A DNA stretch of 64,000 nucleotides, from NCBI RefSeq assembly GCF_025685645.1, contig NZ_JAGSYF010000002.1, positions 744,001 to 808,000 on the forward strand, given 5' to 3'. The translations under genes were made by a program, and so were the position numbers. Under the pieces are notes generated by a model, which ran no database searches, was not told the DNA's origin, and was given only the letters and a program-made list of their open reading frames with translations. Positions 6,622-17,215 of this stretch are shown one piece after another (positions within the stretch are counted from its first letter, which is position 1; every line of letters starts with the position of its first letter). Source of the stretch: Edaphobacter bradus. GTDB taxonomy: Bacteria; Acidobacteriota; Terriglobia; Terriglobales; Acidobacteriaceae.

Positions 6622-8358
6622 ATGGCGAAGACTGTGGCTGACGTGGTCGTGGAGAGCCTGAAGAATGCCGGCGTGAAGCGGGTCTATGGGTTGCCCGGAG
6701 ACTCGCTGAATGGGTTTACCGACGCTCTGCGGCGGGATGGCACGATCGAGTGGGCGCATGTGCGCAACGAAGAGGGTGCGGCGTTTGCCGCAGGCGCGGA
6801 GGCCCACCTGACGGGCGAGCTGGCAGTGTGCGCGGCGAGCTGCGGGCCGGGCAATCTGCACCTGATCAACGGGTTGTTTGATTGCCATCGCTCGCGCGTG
6901 CCGGTGCTGGCGCTGGCGGCGCATATTCCGAGCGTGGAGATTGGCAGCAACTACTTTCAGGAGACGCATCCACAGAACTTATTCAAGGAATGCAGCGACT
7001 ACTGCGAGATGGTGGGGATTGCCGAGCAGATGCCGCGAGCGCTCGAGATTGCGATGCGCACGGCGATTACGAACTCGGGCGTGGCAGTGCTGGTGATTCC
7101 GGGAGATGTCTTTCTGCATGATGCTGTAAACACGACTGCAGTTCTGCCGATGAAGCGGCCCGCGACGGTGATGAGGCCGGGGGATGCGGAGCTCCGCGAG
7201 GCGGCGCAGATTCTCAACGCAGGAAAGCGGGTCACGATTCTTGCCGGAGCTGGGTGCAAGGGCGCGCATGATGAGCTGATCGCGGTGGCCGATGCGCTGA
7301 AGGCCCCTGTGGTTCATGCGATGCGCGGCAAGGAGTTCATCGAGTTCGACAATCCCTTCGACGTGGGGATGACGGGATTGCTGGGCTTCAGCTCCGGCTA
7401 CCACGCGATGGAGGAGTGCGATGCGCTGCTGATGCTGGGGACGGACTTTCCGTACCAGCAGTTCTATCCCGGGAAGGCGAAGATCATCCAGGTCGACCTC
7501 CGCGGCAGCCAGATTGGCAGGCGCGCGAAGGTAAACCTGGGACTCGTCGGTACAGTCAAGGACACGCTCGAGGCTCTGCTGCCGCTGCTGAACCCGAAGA
7601 CCGACCGGAGCCATCTCGACCAGCACCTGAAGGACTACAAGAAGGTCCGTGAGGGACTTGACGATCTGGCCGGGCCGGACAACAACAAGACCCCGATCCA
7701 TCCGCAGTATGTGGCGCGTGTTCTGGACAAGCTGGCGAGCGAGGACGCAATCTTCACCTGCGATGTGGGGACGCCGACGGTGTGGGCGGCACGCTATCTG
7801 AGGATGAACGGCAAACGCAGGCTGCTGGGCTCGTTCACGCATGGGTCGATGGCGAACGCGGTGCCGCAGGCGATCGGCGCGCAGACCTCGCACCGGAACA
7901 GGCAGGTGATTACGCTCTCAGGCGATGGCGGACTCGCGATGATGCTGGGCGACCTGCTGACGCTGCGGCAACTGAAGCTGCCGGTCAAGATCGTGTGCTT
8001 CAACAATGGCACGCTGGCGTTTGTGGAACTGGAGATGAAGGCGGCGGGAATCGTGAACTTCGGAACCGAGCTGGATAACCCGAACTTCACCGAGATTGCG
8101 AAGGCAACCGGGATGCACGGCGCTCGCGTGGAGTACCCCAACGACTTGGAGGGCGCGCTGCAAGCGGCGCTGGCCTACCCCGGACCCGCGCTGGTGGAGG
8201 TGATGGTGAACCGGCAGGAGCTCTCGATGCCTCCGACGATTACGTTCGAGCAGGCGAAGGGATTTTCGCTGTGGGCAGCGCGCACGGTGCTGAGCGGACG
8301 CGGCGACGAGGTGATCGATCTGGCGAAGTCGAATGTGCTGCAGCGGATTCTGTCGTGA
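6622..8358 (+). CDS. poxB: Pyruvate dehydrogenase (quinone) / pyruvate oxidase, thiamine-diphosphate dependent
   Basis: 578 residues, close to E. coli PoxB in length and strikingly similar in motifs: GDSLNGFTDALRR, RNEEGAAFAAGAEAHLTGEL (catalytic Glu), SCGPGNLHLINGLFDCHRS and YFQETHPQNLFKECSDYCE. The thiamine-diphosphate motif GDGGLAMMLGDLLTLRQL starts near residue 434 and ends in CFNNGTL. The C-terminal tail SGRGDEVIDLAKSNVLQR keeps the peripheral membrane-binding end of PoxB. PoxB oxidatively decarboxylates pyruvate to acetate and CO2, passing electrons through FAD to quinone at the membrane. GGGGAGGC precedes the ATG. It is monocistronic by spacing; the next gene is on the other strand. 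Confidence 0.93.
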   Translation: MAKTVADVVVESLKNAGVKRVYGLPGDSLNGFTDALRRDGTIEWAHVRNEEGAAFAAGAEAHLTGELAVCAASCGPGNLHLINGLFDCHRSRVPVLALAAHIPSVEIGSNYFQETHPQNLFKECSDYCEMVGIAEQMPRALEIAMRTAITNSGVAVLVIPGDVFLHDAVNTTAVLPMKRPATVMRPGDAELREAAQILNAGKRVTILAGAGCKGAHDELIAVADALKAPVVHAMRGKEFIEFDNPFDVGMTGLLGFSSGYHAMEECDALLMLGTDFPYQQFYPGKAKIIQVDLRGSQIGRRAKVNLGLVGTVKDTLEALLPLLNPKTDRSHLDQHLKDYKKVREGLDDLAGPDNNKTPIHPQYVARVLDKLASEDAIFTCDVGTPTVWAARYLRMNGKRRLLGSFTHGSMANAVPQAIGAQTSHRNRQVITLSGDGGLAMMLGDLLTLRQLKLPVKIVCFNNGTLAFVELEMKAAGIVNFGTELDNPNFTEIAKATGMHGARVEYPNDLEGALQAALAYPGPALVEVMVNRQELSMPPTITFEQAKGFSLWAARTVLSGRGDEVIDLAKSNVLQRILS

Positions 8359-8384
8359 TCTTTTGTCGTGATCCGGCGGGCGCG

Positions 8385-8570
8385 TTACTGCACGTCAAGC
8401 CGGAAGAGGACGAGGAGTGTTCCGAGCAGGCCGACCACGCCGATAAGGCCCAGCCCAATCTTCTCGGCCTGAGTCATACTCCTCTCCGCGGCCTTTGGCG
8501 AGCAGTACCAGAAACCCAGGTAGCTGGCCAATCCTGCGTAGAGAACGCCGAGATCCTGGAGCGTCTGCAT
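8385..8570 (-). CDS. Small single- or two-span membrane protein
   Basis: 61 residues. A hydrophobic N-terminal stretch (LGVLYAGLASYLGFWY), a short polar linker (CSPKAAERSMTQAEK) and a strong C-terminal membrane helix (IGLGLIGVVGLLGTLLVLFRL) suggest two membrane passes. No family was recognised. It is convergent with poxB and lies 68 bases downstream of the CDP-alcohol phosphatidyltransferase on the same strand, so it may be translated from that transcript. The amphipathic order and clean end near the poxB stop support a real gene, but it is short. Confidence 0.55.
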   Translation of the reverse strand: MQTLQDLGVLYAGLASYLGFWYCSPKAAERSMTQAEKIGLGLIGVVGLLGTLLVLFRLDVQ

Positions 8571-8638
8571 GGCTTAGAGAGTATCCCAGCTTCGCCCAGA
8601 AGTGACTGACAGACTGCGATGATTCGATGGGGGGTATC

Positions 8639-9301
8639 TTAGCGGATGCTGACCTGAGCGTGCTGCTCGGCCTGCGCGGCGAGCCTCTTCATGCGCTCGG
8701 TCTCGAGGTACGTATACCGGATGCGGTGAATGACCGTGATGGTGGAGAAGACGGCAAGCACCCACAGCGCGGCGGCCATGACTCCCCAGCGGTTGAAGAG
8801 CGCTCCGAGGATGACACAGACGATGCGCTCCGGCCGTTCCATGAAGCCGACCTTGCAGGTTCCGATCAGCGCCTCGGCGCGGGCACGCGTGTAGCTGACC
8901 ATCAGGCAGGCCGTCATGACGAAGGCCACCAGCCCGACATAGAAGAGGCGGTTTCCGCGCGCGTAGTAGACCAGTAGACCGAAGAAGATGGCGACGTCGG
9001 AGTAGCGGTCGATTACGGAATCGAAGAAGGCACCGAAGATGGAGACCTGGTTGGTCTGGCGCGCGACGCGGCCGTCCACCATGTCGAAGATGCCCGCCCC
9101 GATGATGGTGAGCCCGGCGTAGAGGAACATCCGGTTGGAGTTCGCGCCCTTGCCGTAGCCGAAGAAGATGGCCGCGATGATGTTGATGATGAGGCCGATG
9201 AAGGTGAGGGTGTTCGGCGAGATGCGGGATAGAGCGAGACCGTTGACGATCTTCTGCAGCAGCCAACCGCTGCCCTTGCCGAATGCGCTTGTCCAAGTCA
9301 A
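8639..9301 (-). CDS. CDP-alcohol phosphatidyltransferase family protein
   Basis: 220 residues, multi-span membrane protein. The family signature D-x2-D-G-x2-A-R-x8-G-x3-D-x3-D is complete: DMVDGRVAR, then after eight residues GAFFDSVIDR. These aspartates bind two metal ions and the CDP group. Family enzymes transfer a phosphatidyl group from CDP-diacylglycerol to an alcohol such as glycerol phosphate, inositol phosphate or serine; the acceptor cannot be decided from the motif. The N terminus SRISPNTLTFIGL is typical of PgsA/PIS-type members. Leftward with greA 48 bases upstream on the same strand, so it could be co-transcribed. Confidence 0.88.
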   Translation of the reverse strand: MTWTSAFGKGSGWLLQKIVNGLALSRISPNTLTFIGLIINIIAAIFFGYGKGANSNRMFLYAGLTIIGAGIFDMVDGRVARQTNQVSIFGAFFDSVIDRYSDVAIFFGLLVYYARGNRLFYVGLVAFVMTACLMVSYTRARAEALIGTCKVGFMERPERIVCVILGALFNRWGVMAAALWVLAVFSTITVIHRIRYTYLETERMKRLAAQAEQHAQVSIR

Positions 9302-9349
9302 CTTTGCCTAAACCCTCTGGCAGCCCCGCGTGGGGACTGCAAGCAAACA

Positions 9350-9823
9350 CTACACCGATTCGTCATGAATGGTCACGAGCTTGAGGATCTCGAGCTCGCG
9401 CTTGCCGTTGGGCGTGACCACCGTTGTCGTGTCGCCAACCTTCTTGCCGAGGATGGCGCGGCCTATCGGGGAAGTGGTGGAGATGAGCCCCTTAGAGACG
9501 TCGGACTCCTCGCTTGTGACGAGCTTGTACTCGATCTCCTCGTTCTTATGGGCGTCGAAGACCGTGACGGTGGCTCCGAAGCCGACCTTGTCATGGGGGA
9601 TGTTGACGAGGTTGACCATCGCCAACTCGCCCATGCGCTTCTTGAGCTGGCCGAGGCGCGCGTTAACGAAGACCTGGCGCTGCTTGGCCATGTGGTACTC
9701 GGCGTTCTCACTGAGGTCGCCGAGGGCGACAGCTTTCTTAATCTCGGCTGGAAGCTCGGTGGTCAGCTCATACTCAAGCTGCTTGATCTCCTCTTCGAGC
9801 CGTTTCATGATTTGTTCGGGCAT
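9350..9823 (-). CDS. greA: Transcription elongation factor GreA
   Basis: 157 residues from MPEQIMKRLEEEIKQLEYEL, the standard GreA size. The N-terminal coiled coil with LGDLSENAEYHMAKQRQ carries the acidic tip that reaches into the RNA polymerase secondary channel; the C-terminal FKBP-like half has SPIGRAILGKKVGD and ends LEILKLVTI. GreA stimulates transcript cleavage in backtracked RNA polymerase. The start at 9823 is preceded by GGAAGG at good spacing; a longer frame to 9880 adds a basic tail not expected in the family. Confidence 0.93.
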   Translation of the reverse strand: MPEQIMKRLEEEIKQLEYELTTELPAEIKKAVALGDLSENAEYHMAKQRQVFVNARLGQLKKRMGELAMVNLVNIPHDKVGFGATVTVFDAHKNEEIEYKLVTSEESDVSKGLISTTSPIGRAILGKKVGDTTTVVTPNGKRELEILKLVTIHDESV

Positions 9824-9937
9824 TCTGCCTTCCGGATCGCGCCGGGCTGTGCGGACAATAGTTCTACCGCGTGCCGCCATGGGCGCGTGTGGGTGTAGCC
9901 ACCATTATACGATGCGGCAGCAGGGCCGATGGCTCCA

Positions 9938-10450
9938 TCAACGGGCCGAGGAGGCCCTGGCATCAAGGAAAGCCTGTAGAATCAACACCGCGGCGACCTG
10001 GTCGATGATCCCTTTGCGCTCGTCGCGCCCGGCCTGGCCGCGGGAGACCCCGGCGTCGTCGAGGTGGCGGTGGGCCTGCGTGGTCGTCAGGCGCTCGTCC
10101 CACAGGTGGATGGGCAGAGCAGGCTGGCCAGGCGTCTCTCCTGTCGTTTCTCCCTTTGGGGTGAGATGGTCGGCGAGGGCCTGGGCGAAGGCCTGCGCCT
10201 TGGCCGCCTGGGGGCTCTGGTCGCCGGACATGTACAGCGGATTGCCCACAACTACTTCGGTGATCGCGTGCTTCCGGATGAGGCGGGCGACGGACTTGAG
10301 ATCAGCGCGCAATGTGGCGCGGTGGAGCGTCAGAAGCGGCTGCGCGGTGTAGCCGAGAGGATCCGAGAGCGCGATGCCGATGCGGCGGTCGCCGACGTCG
10401 AGGGCCATAATGCGCGGGGTGGCAACGGGATGCTGTGCGGGATCTTCCAC
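9938..10450 (-). CDS. ruvX: Putative pre-16S rRNA nuclease / Holliday junction resolvase, YqgF family
   Basis: 170 residues. RIMALDVGDRRIGIALSDPLG gives the first catalytic Asp of the RNase H-like fold, ITEVVVGNPLYMSG the middle strand with the conserved GxP motif, HLWDERLTTTQAH the catalytic Glu, and KGIIDQVAAVLILQAFLD the last Asp. YqgF/RuvX nucleases process the 5' end of 16S rRNA and were first proposed as resolvases. It is longer than usual because of a Thr/Pro-rich insertion (PKGETTGETPGQPALP) before the Glu motif and an N-terminal tail before MALDVG; a start at that Met is possible. Divergent from mltG, a frequent neighbour. Confidence 0.9.
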   Translation of the reverse strand: MEDPAQHPVATPRIMALDVGDRRIGIALSDPLGYTAQPLLTLHRATLRADLKSVARLIRKHAITEVVVGNPLYMSGDQSPQAAKAQAFAQALADHLTPKGETTGETPGQPALPIHLWDERLTTTQAHRHLDDAGVSRGQAGRDERKGIIDQVAAVLILQAFLDARASSAR

Positions 10451-10535
10451 AGGTTTGAGTATAGGGGGCAGCAGAGTAGGGACCTGTAGCCTTGGGCCTC
10501 TGAGCCTACCCTAAAATGGAGCGACGGCGGGCGCG

Positions 10536-11552
<1,017 letters not shown>

Positions 11553-11683
11553 GGTTCGAGTCCGGGTAACGGTCGCCCAGGAGGGGGTCACGGGAAGAAA
11601 TTCCGCACCCACGTTCTCCCCTCGATCATCTAAGACGTCATAACACTGACATTCCGAGACAGATATACTTGAAGTTCGTGCTC

Positions 11684-12571
11684 ATGAAGAAAAAGTGGAG
11701 TGGTGTGGCCGCTGGACTGCTGTGCCTGACTCCGGCGCTGACGGGTTGCCTGAGCCATACGCGCATCGTGCCGAAGACCCGCGTCGCCGACGTCGTGATC
11801 AGTACCTCGCTGGACCACATGGCGGACCAGCTCAGCCGTCGCTACGCCGATCTCCACACCTTTAACGCCTCAGTGGAGATGTCTGGAATCACCGGCGGCA
11901 ACCTTGAGGGCAAGGAGACGCAGTCCCTCAGCTTCGCCGGGTACATCCTGATGCGGAAGCCGGAGTACCTGCGTGTGCTGCTGCTGGTCCCGCTGGTCCG
12001 GACGCAGGCGCTGGACATGGTGAGCGACGGGGACAACTTCAAGCTGCTGGTTCCGTCGCGGCATAAGGCGTACGTGGGGAACAACACGGCCTCGACGCAC
12101 TCGAAGAACGGACTGGAGAACCTGCGGCCGGACGTCTTCTTCGACTCGATGTTCATCCAGGGGCCGGGCAAAGACGAGATCATCTCGATGACGACCGACA
12201 TCCGGATCATCGAGAACGAGAAGAAGAAGAAGGACCTGATCGAGGAGCCCGCCTACGCGCTGCAGATTCTGGCCAAACCCGAGGGCCAGACCGTGCGGAC
12301 GCTGCGCGTGATTCACATCAACTCGACCGACCTGCTGCCTTACCAGCAGGACATCTACGACAAAAACGGCCAGGTGGTCACCAAGGCCTACTACAGCAAA
12401 TACCAGTTCTACGGCGAAACTCCCTTCCCGACGAGCATCAGGATCGAGCGCCCGAAGGACCACTACAGCCTGACTGTGGCGATCACAAAGCTGACGCTGA
12501 ACGGGCACTTCGACGACGACCAGTTCGAGCTGAAGATTCCGGAAAATATTGCGATCGAGACGATGAAGTAG
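11684..12571 (+). CDS. Outer-membrane lipoprotein-type protein (LolA/LolB-like)
   Basis: 295 residues from MKKKWSGVAAGLLCL, a lipoprotein signal peptide with lipobox LTGC (Cys22). The mature part is rich in beta strands (YADLHTFNASVEMSG, LSFAGYILMRKPEYLRVLLL, DNFKLLVPSRHKAYVG, TLRVIHINSTDLLPYQQDIY) and resembles the half-barrel of LolA/LolB or DUF4292-type lipoproteins; this is fold-level inference. It may bind lipids or lipoproteins in the periplasm. The frame also opens at a TTG at 11669, five codons earlier. A TATACT box overlaps 11664-11669, so the transcript leader could be very short. Confidence 0.7.
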   Translation: MKKKWSGVAAGLLCLTPALTGCLSHTRIVPKTRVADVVISTSLDHMADQLSRRYADLHTFNASVEMSGITGGNLEGKETQSLSFAGYILMRKPEYLRVLLLVPLVRTQALDMVSDGDNFKLLVPSRHKAYVGNNTASTHSKNGLENLRPDVFFDSMFIQGPGKDEIISMTTDIRIIENEKKKKDLIEEPAYALQILAKPEGQTVRTLRVIHINSTDLLPYQQDIYDKNGQVVTKAYYSKYQFYGETPFPTSIRIERPKDHYSLTVAITKLTLNGHFDDDQFELKIPENIAIETMK

Positions 12572-12824
12572 CGCAATTCCTGAAGAACCGCCCGGGCAGC
12601 AGGAATCCCCAAATCCCCCAATAAAATCGACCGTTCTCGGAGTCATACGCGAAAACCTTGCCGCTGTGGTGAGAGTATCGCCGTTTCCTCCCCTCCCGCG
12701 CCTTCGCATCTGCTTTATTACGTGCGATTTAAGCGTCGGGAGCAGTGTATTGGGGTACTATGATGCCAATCACGATCACGCGGAGGAGTCTTCATCGTGG
12801 GCCATCCTGAAAGCTCTGTATGTT

Positions 12825-15638
12825 GTGAGACATTCATGCTTTGGCACCTGGTCCCGACCGCGACGGAGAGGCGGGCATGAGCTGGCGTCAGTCGCCGCCT
12901 TTGCCTGCTGGTCGCTGTTTCTCGGTGCGGTACAAAGCGCTCGCTCTCAAAATTCCGTCGTTGTAACCGTGAACGGCACAGTGTTCGATCCTTCCGGCGC
13001 CGTTCTTACGAGCGCGACTCTACATCTTCGAGGCGCCGCAGGGGAACAAACGACTAACACGGATAGCCGAGGTCATTTCTCGCTGAGTACCCAACCTGGA
13101 AACTATGATCTGCTCGTGGAGGCGCCCGGCTTCCGGCCCTACCTGCGAACCAACCTGACCGTCTCGCCCGGACATCCGGTCCCATTGAAGATAACCCTGC
13201 AAATCGCCACCGTAGCCGAGGAAGTTGACGTTCCGAGTGAAAGCGGCCTAGGCACAGACGCCGGCTCGAACAAGAGTGCTCTTGTCTTCAGCGGACAACA
13301 GTTGGACACCTTCTCCGACGATCCAGCGGCGATGCAGCAGCAATTGCAGGCGCTCGCCGGGAGCAGCCCCGACCTGCCGCCGCAGCTTTACGTCGACGGC
13401 TTCTCCAACGGCACCATGCCGCCCAAGCAGAGCATCCGCGAAGTCCACATCAACCAGAATCCCTTTTCAACGCAGAGCGACCGGTTCGGGCTCGGCCGCA
13501 TTGAGATATTCACCAAGCCCGGCTCTTCCAAGCTGCACGGAAGCCTGGAAGTGCTCTACGGCAACAGCACGCTCAATGCACGCAATCCTTACACCGGCCC
13601 GCAGCCTCCGTACAACAATGACTACTTGGTAGCCAGCCTGAATGGTCCGCTGGGGAAGAAGAGCTCATTCTACCTCTCGGGAGAGCGCAGCGACCTGTCG
13701 CAGAATGAGATTGTCAACGCCGTAACGCTGGACGCGAACCTGAACCGGATGACAGTGTCGCAGCCGGTCGCCAATGAGGCGGTCGCGCAAACCTACTCCG
13801 TGCGCCTTGACCATCAGCTCGGCACTAACGATACGCTGGTCGGGCGCTATACCTTCTCGAACACCACGCAGCCGGCAGCGGGCGTGGGCCTGCTGGTCCT
13901 GCCCAGCCAGGCCTACTCAAACCACAGCCGGACGCAAACGCTTCAACTCACGGAGACACACATCTTCAGCCCCAAGCTGGTGCTGGACTCCGGGCTCCAG
14001 TACATCCGCACGCGTCAGCGGCAGGACTCAGTGTCGAATGATCCGACGCTCATCGTGCAGGGCTCGTTTTCCAGCGGCGGCAGCCCCAATCAGGCATTGC
14101 ACGACAACCAGGACCCACTGGAATTGCAGGAGTACTTCACGCTCGACGAAGGCAGGCACCTGGTCCGCGCCGGCGTGCGCTATCGCCTCCTGCGTGAGGC
14201 CAACCTGGCGACCGCGGGATATAACGGCGAGTTCATCTTTTCCAGCATCGATACGTATCGCAACACCTTGCTGGATTTGCAGCAGGGTCTTAGTCCTTCA
14301 GACATCCGCGCGAAAGGCGATGGGGCTTCGCAGTTCACGCTGAACGTCGGAACCCCAAGTGCCTCGCTGATCACGGGCGACCTGGGCGTGTATGCGGAAG
14401 ATGAGTGGAAAGCAACACACGATCTCAGCTTGAACTACGGTCTGCGCCTGGAAAGCCAGTCGGGCATCCCCGACCACCTCGATATTGGCCCGCGGGTCGG
14501 TTTCGGCTATGCGATCAAGCGGAAGAACGCGAAGCAGCCGGTTCTTGTGCTGCGGGGAGGCTTTGGAATCTTTTACAAGCGGTTTGCCTCCGGCGACCTG
14601 CTCACCTCGGTTCGCGAGAACGGCGTCACCGAGCAGGTGTACATCGTCAACAATCCGGACTTCTATCCCACCATTCCTGCGCAGTCGAGCTTCGACGCCG
14701 GCACAACGCCATCGGTCTATCGTCTCAGTCCACGGCTGCACTCGCCTGTGCAATTGCAGGGCATGATTATGGCGGAGCACACCTTCGGCAAGTTCGGCAG
14801 CCTTGCAGTCAGTTACTATCCGCGCCGGCAGTACCACGAACTGGAATCGCTGAACGTGAACGCTCCATTTTCCGGCACCGGGGTTCGTCCGTACGGCGGG
14901 ACGCAGAACATCTACCAGTTCTCGTCAGACGGAATCAGCCGCGGACACGACGTGAACATCAATGGGAATTTTCACCCCGCGAAGTGGATCGATGCATTTG
15001 TGTTCTTCTCAATAGACCACGACAAGACTGATGTCGGCGGAGCGCAGAGCTTCGCGTCGAACTCTTACAACGTCGGCGCCGATTTCGGAGATTATGCAGG
15101 TTTTTCGCCGCGGAAGTTTTTTTGCGGAGTGAACGTGCGTCCTCCGGGCTGGGACACGTGGATTAACCTCTTCTTTGTGGCGCGCTCGCATGCCGACTTC
15201 AACATCACAACTGGCCGGGACAACAACGGAGATTCCATCTACAACGACCGGCCAGCATTTGCCACTGACCTTACTCGCCCTTCGGTCGTGCGTACGGCGT
15301 TTGGCAACTTCGACACCGATCCCCTTCCGAGCCAGACCATCATCCCGATGAACTATGGCCGCGCGCCCAGCTTCACCTATCTGATGATGTCTGTGCATAA
15401 GGACTTTCACCTTGGTCCCCGTCCCGCCGCAGGTGCTGGAGGTAAGGTCGAGCCTCGGCCCTACCGCCTGCAGTTTGGATTGACTGCCGACAACCTTCTG
15501 AATACCAACAATCCCGGACCACCGGTGGGTGTGCTTACCTCACCACTTTTCGGCAAGTCCATCTCACTCAACGCACCATTCACAGGCAATACCGCGGCCA
15601 ATCGTGCCTTGACGTTGCGTACGGCCTTTTTCTTCTAA
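12825..15638 (+). CDS. TonB-dependent receptor with N-terminal carboxypeptidase-regulatory domain (Oar-like)
   Basis: About 938 residues. After a basic stretch and hydrophobic core (LASVAAFACWSLFLGAVQSA, likely a signal peptide) comes a carboxypeptidase-regulatory/Cna-B-like domain: VNGTVFDPSGAVLTSATLHL and YDLLVEAPGFRPYLR. A plug-like region (VDVPSE, LYVDGFSNGTMPPKQSI, GRIEIFTKPGSSKLHGSLEV) and a long beta-barrel ending in an aromatic residue (LRTAFFF) follow. This architecture is typical of the expanded TonB-dependent transporters of Acidobacteria; the substrate is unknown. The start is unclear: no ATG fits the signal peptide, so the GTG at 12825 was chosen. The frame is open to 12666. A start-region frameshift cannot be excluded. 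Confidence 0.85.
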   Translation: MRHSCFGTWSRPRRRGGHELASVAAFACWSLFLGAVQSARSQNSVVVTVNGTVFDPSGAVLTSATLHLRGAAGEQTTNTDSRGHFSLSTQPGNYDLLVEAPGFRPYLRTNLTVSPGHPVPLKITLQIATVAEEVDVPSESGLGTDAGSNKSALVFSGQQLDTFSDDPAAMQQQLQALAGSSPDLPPQLYVDGFSNGTMPPKQSIREVHINQNPFSTQSDRFGLGRIEIFTKPGSSKLHGSLEVLYGNSTLNARNPYTGPQPPYNNDYLVASLNGPLGKKSSFYLSGERSDLSQNEIVNAVTLDANLNRMTVSQPVANEAVAQTYSVRLDHQLGTNDTLVGRYTFSNTTQPAAGVGLLVLPSQAYSNHSRTQTLQLTETHIFSPKLVLDSGLQYIRTRQRQDSVSNDPTLIVQGSFSSGGSPNQALHDNQDPLELQEYFTLDEGRHLVRAGVRYRLLREANLATAGYNGEFIFSSIDTYRNTLLDLQQGLSPSDIRAKGDGASQFTLNVGTPSASLITGDLGVYAEDEWKATHDLSLNYGLRLESQSGIPDHLDIGPRVGFGYAIKRKNAKQPVLVLRGGFGIFYKRFASGDLLTSVRENGVTEQVYIVNNPDFYPTIPAQSSFDAGTTPSVYRLSPRLHSPVQLQGMIMAEHTFGKFGSLAVSYYPRRQYHELESLNVNAPFSGTGVRPYGGTQNIYQFSSDGISRGHDVNINGNFHPAKWIDAFVFFSIDHDKTDVGGAQSFASNSYNVGADFGDYAGFSPRKFFCGVNVRPPGWDTWINLFFVARSHADFNITTGRDNNGDSIYNDRPAFATDLTRPSVVRTAFGNFDTDPLPSQTIIPMNYGRAPSFTYLMMSVHKDFHLGPRPAAGAGGKVEPRPYRLQFGLTADNLLNTNNPGPPVGVLTSPLFGKSISLNAPFTGNTAANRALTLRTAFFF

Positions 15639-15745
15639 GCAACCTCTCGGCATACTGCTAAGGTCGGATCGCGCTCCGGGTCCAGCGACCAAGGCGTAGG
15701 AAGCAGGCGGCGGGAGGCGTATTAATAGATGGGGGAGGCCTCAGC

Positions 15746-16999
15746 ATGAGCGTCGATCGGGTCAAAGTGACGGTGGGGGTCTGCGGCGGAATCGCCGCCT
15801 ACAAGGCCGTGGAGGTCGTGCGCCAACTGCAGGATGCGGGCTTCGACCCGCACGTGGTCATGACGCGCGCCGCCGAAGAGTTTGTGCAGCCGCTGACCTT
15901 CGCCGCCATCACGGGCCACAAGGTCATCAGCAGCCTGTGGAGCGAGGACGCGGGCGCGAGCGGCGGCGAGCTGTCGGGCATCGAACATATCAACGAGGCC
16001 CAGACGACCGCGGCGCTCGTCGTCGTTCCCGCGACTGCCGATATCGTGGCGAAGTTCGCGCACGGCATCGCGGACGACTTTCTCTCGACCATGTATCTCG
16101 CGACGACAGCTCCGGTCATCCTCGCTCCGGCGATGAACGTGGTGATGTGGCAGCACGCGGCCGTGCAGGCGAACCTGGCGACGCTGCGCGAGCGCGGCAC
16201 AACCATCGTCGAGCCGGGTAGCGGTTATCTGGCCTGCGGGATGGTCGGCGGCGGAAGATTGGCCGAGGAGTCTCAAATTGTAGCGGCGGTCGGCGAGGTG
16301 CTCTCGAAGACTCCAGCGACAAAGGACCTCGCTGGCGAGACAGTTCTTGTGACAGCGGGAGGCACTCGCGAGCCGATCGATCCTGTGCGATTTATCGGCA
16401 ACCGCTCGAGCGGCAAGATGGGCTACACCATCGCCGAGGCGGCGCAGCGGCGCGGAGCGCGGGTGATCCTGGTGAGCGCGCCCTCGGCGTTAGAGGCTCC
16501 TGCCGGGGTCTGCGAGCTGGTGCGCGTGGTGACGTCGGAGGAGATGGAGACTGCCGTGATGCAGCGGCTGGGCGAGGCGAGCCTCGTCGTGATGGCCGCC
16601 GCGGTGAGCGACTATCGCATGGCCGAGGTTGCCACGCAGAAGCTGAAGCGCGAGGGCCCGAGAACGCTGAAGCTGGAGCCGACGGCGGACATTCTGCAGG
16701 AGATCGTCGCGCGCAGACGGCCGGGCACGCTGGTGATCGGCTTCGCCGCCGAGACCGAGGACGTGCTGGTCAACGGGCGCGCAAAGCTGAAGCGCAAGGG
16801 GGCCGATGCGCTGGTGGTGAACGACGTCTCAGGCTCCGAGACCGGCTTCGACTCCGACCAGAACGCAGGCACGTTCCTCACAGCAGAGACGGCAGTGGCG
16901 CTGCCGGTAATGACTAAGGCGCAGATGGCCGAGCGCATCCTGGACGAGGTCGTGCGCCTGCGAGCGGCACGCGAGCAGGGAATCGGACTTAGGGCGTAG
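15746..16999 (+). CDS. coaBC: Bifunctional phosphopantothenoylcysteine decarboxylase / phosphopantothenate-cysteine ligase
   Basis: 417 residues. The CoaC half has VTVGVCGGIAAYKAVEVVR (FMN site), PATADIVAKFAHGIADDFLS, LAPAMNVVMW with the catalytic Asn, and GSGYLACGMVGGGRL with the active-site Cys near residue 163. The CoaB half starts near ETVLVTAGGTREPIDPVRFI and NRSSGKMGYTIAEAA, and later has AAAVSDYRM, EPTADILQEI and DALVVNDVS. It condenses cysteine with 4'-phosphopantothenate and decarboxylates the product, two steps of coenzyme A synthesis. GGGGGAGG lies eight bases before the ATG. The next gene is separated by 0.6 kb of repeat DNA. Confidence 0.95.
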   Translation: MSVDRVKVTVGVCGGIAAYKAVEVVRQLQDAGFDPHVVMTRAAEEFVQPLTFAAITGHKVISSLWSEDAGASGGELSGIEHINEAQTTAALVVVPATADIVAKFAHGIADDFLSTMYLATTAPVILAPAMNVVMWQHAAVQANLATLRERGTTIVEPGSGYLACGMVGGGRLAEESQIVAAVGEVLSKTPATKDLAGETVLVTAGGTREPIDPVRFIGNRSSGKMGYTIAEAAQRRGARVILVSAPSALEAPAGVCELVRVVTSEEMETAVMQRLGEASLVVMAAAVSDYRMAEVATQKLKREGPRTLKLEPTADILQEIVARRRPGTLVIGFAAETEDVLVNGRAKLKRKGADALVVNDVSGSETGFDSDQNAGTFLTAETAVALPVMTKAQMAERILDEVVRLRAAREQGIGLRA

Positions 17000-17034
17000 C
17001 GCCCTTCGCTGTTTGCCTTTGCCCGGACGATAGC

Positions 17035-17215
17035 GGCCTTCTGCGCTGTGCAGCGGCGGCCCGTTTTAATTGCAAGTCGCTAATCTAACCAATCACTTTC
17101 ATCGGTAAGATAGCGACGCTGCGGCACAAGTGCACTGCCAATCCAAACTGACCCATTACCCAGGGCGTGTTTCCATCCGCGACCCCGGCTTTCACGCATA
17201 TACTTGTGCGGCAGC
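17035..17215 (+). repeat. 181-bp direct repeat, copy A
   Basis: Aligns without gaps to 20274-20454 at an offset of 3239 bases, with about five mismatches. It contains an internal inverted repeat GTCGCTA (17076-17082) and TAGCGAC (17111-17117). No ORF fits it well. Copy A sits downstream of coaBC. The two copies bound a 3.2-kb block with a SpoIIE phosphatase and a secreted protein. Confidence 0.9.
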
